A stretch of 16,487 bases of DNA from Candidatus Caldarchaeum sp. (lineage in GTDB: Archaea; Thermoproteota; Nitrososphaeria_A; Caldarchaeales; Caldarchaeaceae): NCBI GenBank assembly GCA_025054515.1, contig JANWZT010000012.1:1-16487 (forward strand), in the 5' to 3' direction. Below, piece after piece: positions 1 through 6,953 of the stretch. The position numbers were made by a program, and so were the translations under genes. Positions within the stretch are counted from its first letter, which is position 1; each line of letters opens with the position of its first letter. The notes under the pieces are model-generated. The model worked only from the letters and a program-made list of their open reading frames with translations, searched no databases and was not told the origin of the DNA.

Positions 1-1
1 T

Positions 2-118
2 CTTTTCCCCGAAAAAGAGTTTAGGTTGGCTTTCGATACAGCTTCACTTGCGGCATGCATGGATGTTATAAAATTTATTAAGTTATTAGGCGATGAAGAT
101 ATTCGGACATGGGTTTAG
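2..118 (+). CDS. Possible 3' tail of an upstream gene (partial, uncertain)
   Basis: A reading frame open from the window edge runs 38 codons to a TAG at 116-118, overlapping the start of the permease gene by 10 bp. If real, it is the C-terminus of the preceding gene, for which an ABC substrate-binding protein would be the usual neighbour. I recognise no motif. An open frame of this length is not rare by chance, and the same stretch holds a very AT-rich, promoter-like segment, so this is a weak call. Confidence 0.25.
   Translation, partial: LFPEKEFRLAFDTASLAACMDVIKFIKLLGDEDIRTWV
65..81 (+). promoter_or_regulatory. Candidate archaeal box A (TATA) for the permease operon
   Basis: An AT-only run of TTATAAAAT followed by TTATTAAG lies about 28-44 nt ahead of the permease ATG at 109, and no Shine-Dalgarno-like sequence precedes that ATG. 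This fits a TATA-type promoter giving a short or no leader. It could instead be coding sequence of an upstream gene tail. Confidence 0.35.
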
Positions 119-1155
119 GCCGGACTTTAGCCTTCAAGGCGATTACTCTCGGGTTGGTGTTGGTGGCAGTTCTCCTTCTCACTTCTGCTATCTTGGGAGT
201 TACGGGGGTTTCAGACAAAATTTTGATGTCCATCGTCAACGAAGAAGTACGAGGATTTCGGCAATCAGTCTCGAGAACCATAACCGACCCCGACGCCTTA
301 AACAGGGCGGTGAAAGAATATGAAGAACAGTTGATTCGGTCATACGGTCTTGACCGTCCGTGGTACCTCCGTCTCGGAGACATGGTGGTCAGAATTATTT
401 TCTTAGATTTAGGGAATGCGAAGAACATCCAGAGCTTCGCGGGAAGCAAGAAGGTGGCCGACATCATAGCTGAAAGAATCCCCAACACGGTCCTGCTCGT
501 AACAACGGCCATAGCAATAAACTCCGTCCTCGGGGTGTTGATTGGGCCTCGGCTCGCGATGAAAATCGGGACAAAGTTCGACCAAGCGGTCTCATATTTT
601 TCTGCGATTTCATACGCTCTCCCCACGTGGTGGACTGGAATTTTGTTTATCCTTGTTTTCGCTTTCTACGTCAGAATCTTCCCCTTTGGAGGTATGTACA
701 GTTCTCCCCCGCCCCCCGATGAATTTGGCCGCTTTTTGGACCTGCTGTGGCATGCCGCCTTACCGATTATAGTTCTTGTGATGGCAAACGTCGGGGTCAG
801 CATTTACGTCACGAGAACTCTTGTGCTCAATGTTTCGCAGGAAGATTTTGTTTTGGCTGCAAAGGCGAGAGGCCTTCCCGAGAAAATCGTCCGTAGAAGA
901 TACGTAATGCGGGTTGCGGCACCACCATTACTAACCAACATCATCCTTGCTTTGGCCGGCTCGTTGGGTGGAGCGATACTGACCGAGGCTGTTTTCAGCT
1001 GGCCCGGTCTCGGAACGCTGTTCTACCAAGCCATCACGACCTCTGACGAAGCTTTGATTCTCGGGCTCACCTACATCTTCACCTTGGTTTATGTTGCTGC
1101 GAGGTTTGCGCTCGAGGCTTTGTACGTTGTTTTGGACCCGAGGGTGAGGATATAG
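109..1155 (+). CDS. dppB: ABC peptide/oligopeptide transporter permease, DppB/OppB type
   Basis: This is an inner-membrane permease subunit of a peptide- or opine-type ABC importer, which forms the substrate channel with the DppC-type partner encoded directly downstream. It is 348 aa, near the usual DppB length. The first transmembrane helix spans about residues 9-34 and is followed by an extracytoplasmic loop to about 120. The family landmark IAERIPNTVLLV (120-131) and the EAA loop that docks on the ATPase (about 246-262, with AAKARGLP) are present, as is the late EAVFSWPGLGTLFYQAI stretch. The ATG at 109 gives a short basic N-terminus before the first helix. The gene abuts the downstream permease with no spacer. 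Substrate cannot be told from sequence; peptides, sugars or nickel are all possible in this family. No ATPase or binding-protein gene is visible. Confidence 0.93.
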   Translation: MGLGRTLAFKAITLGLVLVAVLLLTSAILGVTGVSDKILMSIVNEEVRGFRQSVSRTITDPDALNRAVKEYEEQLIRSYGLDRPWYLRLGDMVVRIIFLDLGNAKNIQSFAGSKKVADIIAERIPNTVLLVTTAIAINSVLGVLIGPRLAMKIGTKFDQAVSYFSAISYALPTWWTGILFILVFAFYVRIFPFGGMYSSPPPPDEFGRFLDLLWHAALPIIVLVMANVGVSIYVTRTLVLNVSQEDFVLAAKARGLPEKIVRRRYVMRVAAPPLLTNIILALAGSLGGAILTEAVFSWPGLGTLFYQAITTSDEALILGLTYIFTLVYVAARFALEALYVVLDPRVRI

Positions 1156-2586
1156 TTGGCGATGACTCCCAGGGATTCTTTCAAATTTTTCTGGAGTTTC
1201 GGAAAATCAAAGGTCGGCGTCACCCTATTAGCTATCTTCATAATTATATCTGTTTATGTTGTCTTTACCTATTCTCCGGAATATTCTCGCCTCATCTGGA
1301 ACAACCCGGCGGCTTGGGAAGAATATCCGAAAAGCGTTCCACCGGCTTGGACCTCCTACTTCGCAAGCAAAACCCCGTTGGAGACGGTTTTCTTGAGCAC
1401 GGACCGGCCGCGCGTCGAAACCATGGGAACTGACAGAATCTACAGCTGGTCCCTTCGGTACAACTATCTGGCAGACGACCTGCCCACCTTCGTGCTGTTG
1501 AGAATCGAGCAACTCAAGTACAACAGAGCACCACCCATCATCAACGTGGCTCTCGTAAGGCCTGACGGTGTCAAAATTGACCTCTACACGTTCATACCGC
1601 CTTCTCCGAGGCCCGGGGAACAACCACCTTACGTGAGGTTTGAAACATCGCCGTTTCGGGTTAAACTTGAGTCTGAGACGCAGGCCGTTCGAGCGGTTTC
1701 AGGATTTCTTTTCGAAAGATATGGCTTGTCTATTTCTCCGTCTGAGGTTGCAGCGACAGGCATACAGAGATACATCTTTGGACAAATGAGGCCTGACAAG
1801 AACTTCACAGTCATGAAGGGAACGTACGAATTCCAGATAACCATGCGAGTTTTTGATGAAAGAGATTCATTCTCAAAAATAACCGTCGTTCTCGGCGGAA
1901 CAGTCCATGGGTTGATGGGAACCGATACTATAGGAAGAGACCTTGCAGTTGGGCTTTTGCTCGGCTTCCCCACTTCCCTGTTTGTTGGCGTCGTTACCTC
2001 GATTTTCGTCACCGCTGTGGGAGCGGTGCTCGGTACCATAGGGGGATACCTCGGCGGGAGAATTGATGAGATTATCCAAAGGGCCGCTGACATAGTAAAC
2101 AATGTTCCCCTCCTCCCGCTCACCATTTTTCTCATTTTCGTCATCGGGCCGTCGCTGGCCAACATCGTGTTGGTACTCGTTCTTTTCGGATGGCCGGGTT
2201 TGACGATCGTGGTAAGGTCGGTGGTGCTTCAAGTGCGTGAATCACAGTTTGTAGAGGCCGCCCGCGTCCTCGGCAGCTCGACCTACCGTATAGTTTTTCT
2301 CCACGTCTTTCCGCAGGTAGCCCCCTTCATCGTGGCGCAGATGATATTTTTCGTCCCCAACTTCATACTTCTAGAAGCGGCTTTGAGCTTTCTCGGACTC
2401 GGTGACCCATCCCTGCCCACCTGGGGCCAACTCCTTGAGCTCGGCTTCAGGAACAACGCGGTCTACCTCGGGTACTGGTGGTGGATACTCCCTCCCGGAA
2501 TATCCATAGTCGCTGTCGCGGTCGTCTTCGTTTTAATCGCTCTCGGCATGGAACCAGTCGTCAACCCAAGGCTTCGGAAAAGATAA
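1156..2586 (+). CDS. dppC: ABC peptide/oligopeptide transporter permease, DppC/OppC type, with large extracytoplasmic insert
   Basis: This is the second permease of the importer. It is 476 aa against roughly 280-320 for ordinary DppC. The excess sits between the first helix (about 18-38) and the conserved HGLMGTDTIGRDLAVGLLLG block at 251-270. About 210 residues there should face outside the membrane. Beyond it the core is standard: helices, the EAA loop around 363-380 (EAARVLGSS) and the late FLGLGDPSLPTWGQLL stretch. The TTG start at 1156 directly follows the dppB stop and has GGTGAGG at 1143-1149 at good spacing; an ATG at 1162 is the alternative. Zero intergenic space implies translational coupling. 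Long DppC forms are, to my knowledge, known in archaea, so the insert is probably a domain contacting the binding protein or cell envelope, which is inference. Confidence 0.92.
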   Translation: MAMTPRDSFKFFWSFGKSKVGVTLLAIFIIISVYVVFTYSPEYSRLIWNNPAAWEEYPKSVPPAWTSYFASKTPLETVFLSTDRPRVETMGTDRIYSWSLRYNYLADDLPTFVLLRIEQLKYNRAPPIINVALVRPDGVKIDLYTFIPPSPRPGEQPPYVRFETSPFRVKLESETQAVRAVSGFLFERYGLSISPSEVAATGIQRYIFGQMRPDKNFTVMKGTYEFQITMRVFDERDSFSKITVVLGGTVHGLMGTDTIGRDLAVGLLLGFPTSLFVGVVTSIFVTAVGAVLGTIGGYLGGRIDEIIQRAADIVNNVPLLPLTIFLIFVIGPSLANIVLVLVLFGWPGLTIVVRSVVLQVRESQFVEAARVLGSSTYRIVFLHVFPQVAPFIVAQMIFFVPNFILLEAALSFLGLGDPSLPTWGQLLELGFRNNAVYLGYWWWILPPGISIVAVAVVFVLIALGMEPVVNPRLRKR

Positions 2587-2600
2587 AGAACGATGAAAAA

Positions 2601-2609
2601 TTTAATAAA
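2601..2609 (+). promoter_or_regulatory. Box A (TATA) of the tRNA-Asp gene
   Basis: TTTAATAAA, preceded by an A-rich BRE-like GAAAAA, is centred about 30 nt upstream of the first tRNA base. This is near the spacing expected for an archaeal promoter starting just ahead of the mature 5' end. Confidence 0.65.
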
Positions 2610-2634
2610 GCAACCAATCTTTTTTCCTACCAGG

Positions 2635-2707
2635 GCCCAGGTGGTATAGCCAGGTTAGCATCGCCGGCTGTCGCCCGGCGGACCCGGGTTCAAATCCCGG
2701 CCTGGGC
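2635..2707 (+). tRNA. tRNA-Asp (anticodon GTC)
   Basis: The 7-bp acceptor stem GCCCAGG (2635-2641) pairs perfectly with CCTGGGC (2701-2707). The anticodon stem GCCGG/CCGGC encloses CTGTCGC, giving anticodon GTC for aspartate. The T arm is CCGGG-TTCAAAT-CCCGG. The D arm has weak pairing, with the A/GG of the loop present. The gene is 73 nt, has no intron and no encoded CCA (GTT follows). The convergent radical SAM gene stops at 2710, only 2 bp beyond. Confidence 0.95.
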
Positions 2708-2709
2708 GT

Positions 2710-4008
2710 TTAAATTCTTATTCCGCGGAGTGATTTTTCGAATGTTATTTCTTCGAAGTTGATGCCGAGTTTTTTGGCGATGCGGTAGGATTCTATGATT
2801 TCTTCGCGGGTGGGGTGGCGGGCCATGTCGCTGTATCGTTTGTCGTATCGGGGGTCGGCGGGGTTGCAGTAGCAGTCGGGATGATATTGGTCCATGATGT
2901 TGACGGGTGTGTCGGGCATGTTTTCGGCAATCCATTCGAGGACGGGTTTTGTGCAGCATTCGACGTGGCCGGGCATCACGAGATGACGTATCACGATATC
3001 CTCACCCCAGTCGTAGATTGTTTTGTGGTTTTCCGCGACGGTTTCGAAATACCAAGGCGTCCGCGACAGATGGACGGCGCATCTATTGTTGCCGAATTTG
3101 AAATCCGGCAGCCAGATGTCGACGAGCTCTTTGAGGATTTTCATCGTTTCGCCGCTCATGTACATGTTGGAGTTCCAGAGAATCGGCGTGTTGAACTCGC
3201 CTTCGTAGTAGGCGTTCCGCGGGTCAAGCGGATACGGATAGTAGGCGTCGGCTTTCACGTCAAGGGCCTCCGGCACCACCTCTCGGAAAAACTTTAGCAT
3301 GCTTATCGCCTCAACTATTGTGTGGAGGTGGATTGTGGGTTCGCCGCCGACTAAGTTGATGTTGTGACAACCTTCCATCCGAAGCTGCCACATCGCCCAC
3401 GCAAGAGCTTGAGGAGTAAACACCACACCGCTTCCCTTGTCATGCGAAATGTCAGCATTCTGGCAAAACACGCAACGCATGTTGCATGAGGTGAAGAAAA
3501 TCGTCCCAGAGCCGCGTGTCCCTCGGATGGGCAGCTCCTCACCCATGTGATGAAAATAACTTGAAACACGCGATTCTGATTCGAGCTGGCATGTTCCGTG
3601 CTTTCTCCCCGCAGCACGGTCAACGCGGCAGTTCCAGCGGCAGAAGTTGCAGCGACGGAGCATCCGCTTCACCAAAGCCACTTTAACGTCGAGGAAATTC
3701 GGTTTCTGTGCTTCCAGTTCTTTGAAGGAGATGTCACCGTCCAGTATTTCGCGTCGCAGTTTAGCAAACTCGTCGGCAGCCTCCTCGTGAATTTTCCAAA
3801 GCTCTTCTTCGGTGATGTTTGGGCCGATGTTTTCGACGGCAACGCGTCTGCAAAGCAGGTATTTTGCGGGCATTCTGTTGTTTGAAACCGCGTAATACCA
3901 GTCGAGCTTGCCCTTGATTCCCGGGGTCTGCCACACCTGCAGCGAAGCGAAACCGGCCATTTCCAACAATATGATGAGCTCCGGAGTTGAAAAACTTTCA
4001 CGTTTCAT
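2710..4008 (-). CDS. Radical SAM protein of the PflX / COG1313 type (pyruvate formate-lyase activase-like)
   Basis: 432 aa. The radical SAM cluster C175-x3-C179-x2-C182 (SCNMRCVFCQN) binds the [4Fe-4S] used to cleave S-adenosylmethionine, and GGEPT at 221-225 is the SAM-binding strand motif. A second cysteine group precedes it: C120-x2-C123-x3-C127 and C140. That N-terminal cluster is typical of COG1313 proteins rather than true PflA. The C-terminal part adds CC (351-352) and CYC (379-381). The first ~115 residues look like an extra lineage-specific region. Substrate is unknown for this family, and no glycyl-radical enzyme lies nearby. The ATG at 4008 is the longest start; ATG at 3960 (residue 17) is an alternative, and I see no convincing promoter upstream. 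It diverges from the dehydrogenase gene. Confidence 0.88.
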   Translation of the reverse strand: MKRESFSTPELIILLEMAGFASLQVWQTPGIKGKLDWYYAVSNNRMPAKYLLCRRVAVENIGPNITEEELWKIHEEAADEFAKLRREILDGDISFKELEAQKPNFLDVKVALVKRMLRRCNFCRWNCRVDRAAGRKHGTCQLESESRVSSYFHHMGEELPIRGTRGSGTIFFTSCNMRCVFCQNADISHDKGSGVVFTPQALAWAMWQLRMEGCHNINLVGGEPTIHLHTIVEAISMLKFFREVVPEALDVKADAYYPYPLDPRNAYYEGEFNTPILWNSNMYMSGETMKILKELVDIWLPDFKFGNNRCAVHLSRTPWYFETVAENHKTIYDWGEDIVIRHLVMPGHVECCTKPVLEWIAENMPDTPVNIMDQYHPDCYCNPADPRYDKRYSDMARHPTREEIIESYRIAKKLGINFEEITFEKSLRGIRI

Positions 4009-4010
4009 GC

Positions 4011-4019
4011 TTTTATTAA
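4011..4019 (+). promoter_or_regulatory. Box A (TATA) for the dehydrogenase-thrB operon
   Basis: TTTTATTAA is centred 26 nt before the GTG at 4041 but only 17 nt before the TTG at 4032. This spacing supports leaderless transcription beginning near 4040 and the GTG as the true start. Confidence 0.5.
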
Positions 4020-4040
4020 GGCCTCGCCGCTTTGAAAGCC

Positions 4041-5060
4041 GTGTACCGCGTCAGCGTCATCAAAGGCGATGGAATAGGGCCCTACATCGTTGACAGGACA
4101 GTCAGCCTACTGGATTGGATGGGTGAAAACTTGGGGTTTAGCTTTGATTTCCGCGAAGCACCGGCCGGCGACTCGGTGCAGCAGAAATATGGGACAGCGT
4201 TGCCAGCCGATTCCGTCAAGATAATAACCGGAAGCGATGTATGCCTGAAAGGCCCCGTCGGTGAAACAGCGCGCGACGTAATCGTCTACCTGCGGCAGAA
4301 GTTGGAGCTTTACGCCAACATAAGGCCTTTCAAAAACCTGCCAGGAGTGCCGAGCAAATGGAGCGGTGTCGATTTTGTAATAGTGAGGGAAAACACCGAA
4401 GACCTGTATAAATCCGTCGAAGACGTCGGAGAAGACCATGCCGTGGCTCTGCTGGTGATTACGCGGAAAGCTTCGGAAAGAATAGCCAAAACCGGGTTCG
4501 AGATGGCCGCTCTGCGGCGTAAAAAGCTGACGGTCGTTCACAAGGCCAACGTGGTGATCGCCTACAGACTGTTTAGAAACGTCTGCTTTGAGGTCGGAAA
4601 AAAGTTTTCAGACGTGGCGGTGGATGAAATGTATGTCGACAACGCCGCCTACCAAATGGTTTTGAACCCACAGATTTTCGACGTGGTGCTGACGCCCAAC
4701 ATGTTCGGAGACATTTTGAGTGATTTGGCGGCTGGTATCGTGGGAACGATCGGCGTCGCGGGCTCGGCTAACGTCGGCGAATCGTTTGGGTTGTTTGAGC
4801 CTGTTCACGGCTCCGCACCAACCCTAAAGCCTGAAAACGCGAACCCCACCGGAATGTTGATGGCGGCCAAGATGATGCTGGAATGGCTCGGAGCCAAGAA
4901 AAACGATTCTAGGCTCGGAAAAGCTGCGCAACTATTAGAGCAAAGCGTCTTCGACGTGCTACGGGATGGGAAGGTTTTGACCGCAGACTTGGGAGGCCAT
5001 GCTTCCTGCGATGAATTCGTCGAAGAAGTGAAGAAAAAGGCCTTCGCGCGTCTGCGGTGA
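4041..5060 (+). CDS. Isopropylmalate/isocitrate-family beta-decarboxylating dehydrogenase (probably LeuB-like)
   Basis: This enzyme oxidatively decarboxylates a 2-hydroxyacid such as 3-isopropylmalate using NAD(P). It is 339 aa from GTG 4041; TTG 4032 would add 3 residues. The N-terminal strand VIKGDGIG (6-13), the LRQKLELYANIRP segment (R85 and R95), VRENTEDLY (R116, Y123), the HKAN lysine (K168) and D200, D224, D228 together supply the expected substrate and metal ligands. EPVHGSAP is the cofactor loop. By my recollection of Thermus homoisocitrate dehydrogenase, its specificity Arg85 aligns with V82 here; valine there favours isopropylmalate-like substrates. RENTE is more homoisocitrate/isocitrate-like, so substrate remains open; 3-methylmalate (isoleucine route) is also possible. 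The stop overlaps the thrB start (GTGA, 5057-5060), placing it in an amino acid operon. Confidence 0.9.
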   Translation: MYRVSVIKGDGIGPYIVDRTVSLLDWMGENLGFSFDFREAPAGDSVQQKYGTALPADSVKIITGSDVCLKGPVGETARDVIVYLRQKLELYANIRPFKNLPGVPSKWSGVDFVIVRENTEDLYKSVEDVGEDHAVALLVITRKASERIAKTGFEMAALRRKKLTVVHKANVVIAYRLFRNVCFEVGKKFSDVAVDEMYVDNAAYQMVLNPQIFDVVLTPNMFGDILSDLAAGIVGTIGVAGSANVGESFGLFEPVHGSAPTLKPENANPTGMLMAAKMMLEWLGAKKNDSRLGKAAQLLEQSVFDVLRDGKVLTADLGGHASCDEFVEEVKKKAFARLR

Positions 5061-6043
5061 ATATTGTGTCGGAAGGCGTCTTCGTCGCCCCCGCCAGCTC
5101 GGCGAACGTAGGACCGGGATACGACGTTTTCGCGATAGCTCTCGAAAAACCAACTCTAAAACTCGAGGTCGTGGTCAAAGAAGGGGAAGGAGTCGCCGTT
5201 GAAGTTGTGGGACGATATAGGAACGAAGTTCCCGAAGACCCTTTGCTCAACTCTGCCGCGAAAGCGGCTTCACATCTTCTCAAAACCAGAAACATCAAGA
5301 AAGAGGTTCGTTTAACGGTCGAAGCATCGATTCCACCGCGTAAAGGGTTGGGAGCGAGCGGGGCAGAGGCCGCTGCCGCCGTGTTTGCGTTGAACAGGCT
5401 TCTGGGCTTGGGCTTTTCGGCTGATGAATTGGTGGTCGCGGCAGCCGCGGCGGAGCCGGGCGGACATTTGGATAACGTTTCGGCGTCCATCTTCGGCGGG
5501 TTCGTCATCTGTCTGCGGGATGAACTGGGATCGAAAATCATTTCCGTCTCACCGCCTCCCGACCTCGGGCTGATTGTCGTTGTCCCCGACATCGTCAAAG
5601 AATCGACTGCATCGGCGCGGAAGGCTTTACCGCCGATGGTTGACATGTCTGCCCACGTCCAAGTAGCATCCAGAGTCGGCGCGGCCGCGGCCGCTGTATG
5701 TAAAGGCGATGTTCGGCTTCTTCTCCGTTCGGTCGTCATCGACCCGTTGGTGGAATGTTTGAGGGCCGACGCGGGCGTCTATGGCAAGGGGGTTACGCGC
5801 GAATCTCTATTGGAGGAGAAGCGTCTGTTGTTCCGGCGGTTTGGCGTGGCTGAGGTCATAAGTGGGGCGGGGCCTTCGAGGTTGCTTCTTTTCGACCGCA
5901 GGGAAAACGCTGGAGAATTCGGAAGAAGAAAAGTCGATGAAGCGTTGGCCGAAGTAATTCACCGGCTTGAGAAAACGGGTGCGAAAATCCTCGAAACCAT
6001 CGAAACTAACCCATCACCGCATGGAGTCCGTCAAATAGGCTAA
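5057..6043 (+). CDS. thrB: Homoserine kinase (GHMP family)
   Basis: The product phosphorylates L-homoserine with ATP to O-phosphohomoserine, the precursor used by threonine synthase. It is 328 aa, slightly longer than typical. GHMP motif 1 is PASSANVGPGYDVFAIAL from residue 12. Motif 2, the ATP loop, is PPRKGLGASGAEAAA from residue 93; the usual GLGSSAA is GLGASGA here. EPGGHLDNVSASIFGGF corresponds to the ThrB H-x-DNV block, and motif 3 is ISGAGPSRLLLF in the last fifth. The start is GTG at 5057, inside the stop of the dehydrogenase gene, so translation is probably coupled. The pairing suggests threonine feeding isoleucine/branched-chain synthesis. A related GHMP kinase is possible but less likely. 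Confidence 0.92.
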   Translation: MNIVSEGVFVAPASSANVGPGYDVFAIALEKPTLKLEVVVKEGEGVAVEVVGRYRNEVPEDPLLNSAAKAASHLLKTRNIKKEVRLTVEASIPPRKGLGASGAEAAAAVFALNRLLGLGFSADELVVAAAAAEPGGHLDNVSASIFGGFVICLRDELGSKIISVSPPPDLGLIVVVPDIVKESTASARKALPPMVDMSAHVQVASRVGAAAAAVCKGDVRLLLRSVVIDPLVECLRADAGVYGKGVTRESLLEEKRLLFRRFGVAEVISGAGPSRLLLFDRRENAGEFGRRKVDEALAEVIHRLEKTGAKILETIETNPSPHGVRQIG

Positions 6044-6068
6044 ATAGTCCAACAACTCGAGCAAATCC

Positions 6069-6401
6069 GTGGCCTTCGACTACACGGAGTTCATCGACAA
6101 CGAATACAAAGACCATAAGGTTTACAGCATGCTCGCCGGCATGGAAAAAAACGGAAACAGAAAGAAGCTGCTTCAAAAGCTCGCCGACATCGAGAAAACA
6201 CATTCCGAATTCTGGCAAAAATACGCCCCAAACCATCGTCCTAAAGTCTCAAACACCTACATACGCCTACTCGCCTTCCTCCGCGTTTTTCTGGGCGTCA
6301 CCTTCGTAGTTAAGATGCTGGAAAAGCATGAAAAAACAACCATGCAGAAATACATTCAAATCGCGGAAGCGCTCGGCCCAGGAAACCCCGAACGTAATTA
6401 A
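6069..6401 (+). CDS. Ferritin-like (rubrerythrin-type) domain protein, N-terminal half of a split ferritin-CCC1 gene
   Basis: 110 aa, soluble, helical. It resembles the N-terminal ferritin-like domain usually fused to CCC1/VIT1 transporters. Helix A is about 5-25 (E12, Y19), helix B holds the diiron E42-x2-H45 signature (ADIEKTHSEF), and helix C has E85/E88 with Y95. The expected fourth helix is not in this ORF. It appears in the same frame beyond the TAA at 6399-6401 as IIRQEA-stop-IETTL, with the usual E-x2-H histidine apparently absent. The start is GTG at 6069; a weak TAAATAG at 6041-6047 lies 25 nt upstream, and no Shine-Dalgarno is seen. Alone it might bind metal and deliver it to the adjacent transporter. 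It may equally be half of a decaying gene. Confidence 0.75.
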   Translation: MAFDYTEFIDNEYKDHKVYSMLAGMEKNGNRKKLLQKLADIEKTHSEFWQKYAPNHRPKVSNTYIRLLAFLRVFLGVTFVVKMLEKHEKTTMQKYIQIAEALGPGNPERN

Positions 6402-6431
6402 ATAGAGTAAATCATCCGGCAGGAGGCATAA
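6399..6431 (+). other. Three in-frame TAA codons interrupting a continuous ferritin-CCC1 reading frame
   Basis: 6069 and 6492 are in the same frame. TAA occurs at 6399, 6408 and 6429 in that frame, with no insertion or deletion needed to read from one domain to the other. The codons between and after the stops still spell plausible family sequence: IE, IIRQEA, then IETTLVSHIDEAIVKYVGFL leading directly into the first transporter helix. Each TAA is one substitution away from AAA, GAA or CAA. TAA is a normal terminator elsewhere in this window (dppC, thrB, cupin), so readthrough is unlikely. Confidence 0.8.
6421..6426 (+). promoter_or_regulatory. Strong Shine-Dalgarno AGGAGG ahead of the CCC1 half
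   Basis: A perfect AGGAGG falls between the stop codons. The in-frame codon at ideal spacing is ATC at 6432; the next in-frame candidates are CTG at 6444 and ATG at 6492, the last 65 nt away. It may mark where the transporter half re-initiates, or be a chance product of the CAG-GAG codons. Confidence 0.4.
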
Positions 6432-6491
6432 ATCGAAACAACTCTGGTTTCACACATCGACGAAGCAATCGTCAAATACGTTGGTTTTCTG

Positions 6492-6953
6492 ATGCTCGGG
6501 CTGGCCGACGCCATCATCGAGGTAACAGGTGTTCAAGCAGGGTTCTTAGGGGTCACGAGCTCCGCCCTTGTCGCCGGGCTTGCCGGGCTTATCGTAGGAA
6601 TAGCTGCGGCGATCTCGATGGGGGCGGCCGCATACCTCCAAGCGAGGCAGACGCCGACCGAAAAAAGCCTTCTACCTGGCTTGTTAACCGGCATCATCTA
6701 CTTTGTAACAGTTTTATTCATAGCATCTCCCTACTTCATCGTCCCCCAAGTATCGATGGCTTTCGCGGCATCCATCACGATATCAGCCGTCCTCGTCGCA
6801 ATTTTCTCGTTCTTCGTCTCCGTTGTCCAGAACAGAAGCTTCAAAAAAGAGTTCGTCATCAACATCACCCTCCTCACCGCAGTCATCATCGTAACGTACA
6901 CCATCGGCAACATTCTCGGCGACTATTTCGGCGTCCAACAGTTGATTCCCTAA
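6492..6953 (+). CDS. CCC1/VIT1-family iron/manganese transporter domain protein
   Basis: A membrane protein of 153 aa from ATG 6492, predicted to move Fe2+ or Mn2+ across the membrane. The start LGLADAIIEVTGVQAGFLGVTSS followed by AGLAGLIVGIAAAISMGAAAYLQA matches the first two helices and the metal-binding loop of the CCC1/VIT1 family, and three further hydrophobic helices follow. The conserved frame extends upstream of the ATG: codons 6432-6491 read like the end of the ferritin helix and the beginning of helix 1 (KYVGFLMLG). The real start may therefore be upstream at a non-standard codon. The ATG start would shorten helix 1. The gene belongs with the ferritin-like ORF just upstream. Its stop overlaps the convergent HAD gene by 4 bp. 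Confidence 0.82.
   Translation: MLGLADAIIEVTGVQAGFLGVTSSALVAGLAGLIVGIAAAISMGAAAYLQARQTPTEKSLLPGLLTGIIYFVTVLFIASPYFIVPQVSMAFAASITISAVLVAIFSFFVSVVQNRSFKKEFVINITLLTAVIIVTYTIGNILGDYFGVQQLIP

Noticed and set aside
2635..2707. tRNA-Asp as an integration site of a mobile element
   Set aside because: No repeated tRNA 3' fragment, integrase or foreign-looking genes appear in the window.
2815..3297. 160-codon plus-strand frame opposite the radical SAM gene
   Set aside because: Antisense to conserved radical SAM sequence; its composition is explained by the opposite coding frame.
4909..5739. 276-codon open frame on the minus strand opposite thrB
   Set aside because: Low-complexity Ser/Thr/Ala/Arg-rich translation lying over two well-supported genes on the other strand; a codon-bias shadow.
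6399..6431. Recoding of TAA as a sense codon in the ferritin-CCC1 gene
   Set aside because: TAA is used as an ordinary stop in dppC, thrB and the cupin gene here, and known archaeal recoding uses TAG or TGA. Fission or decay is simpler.
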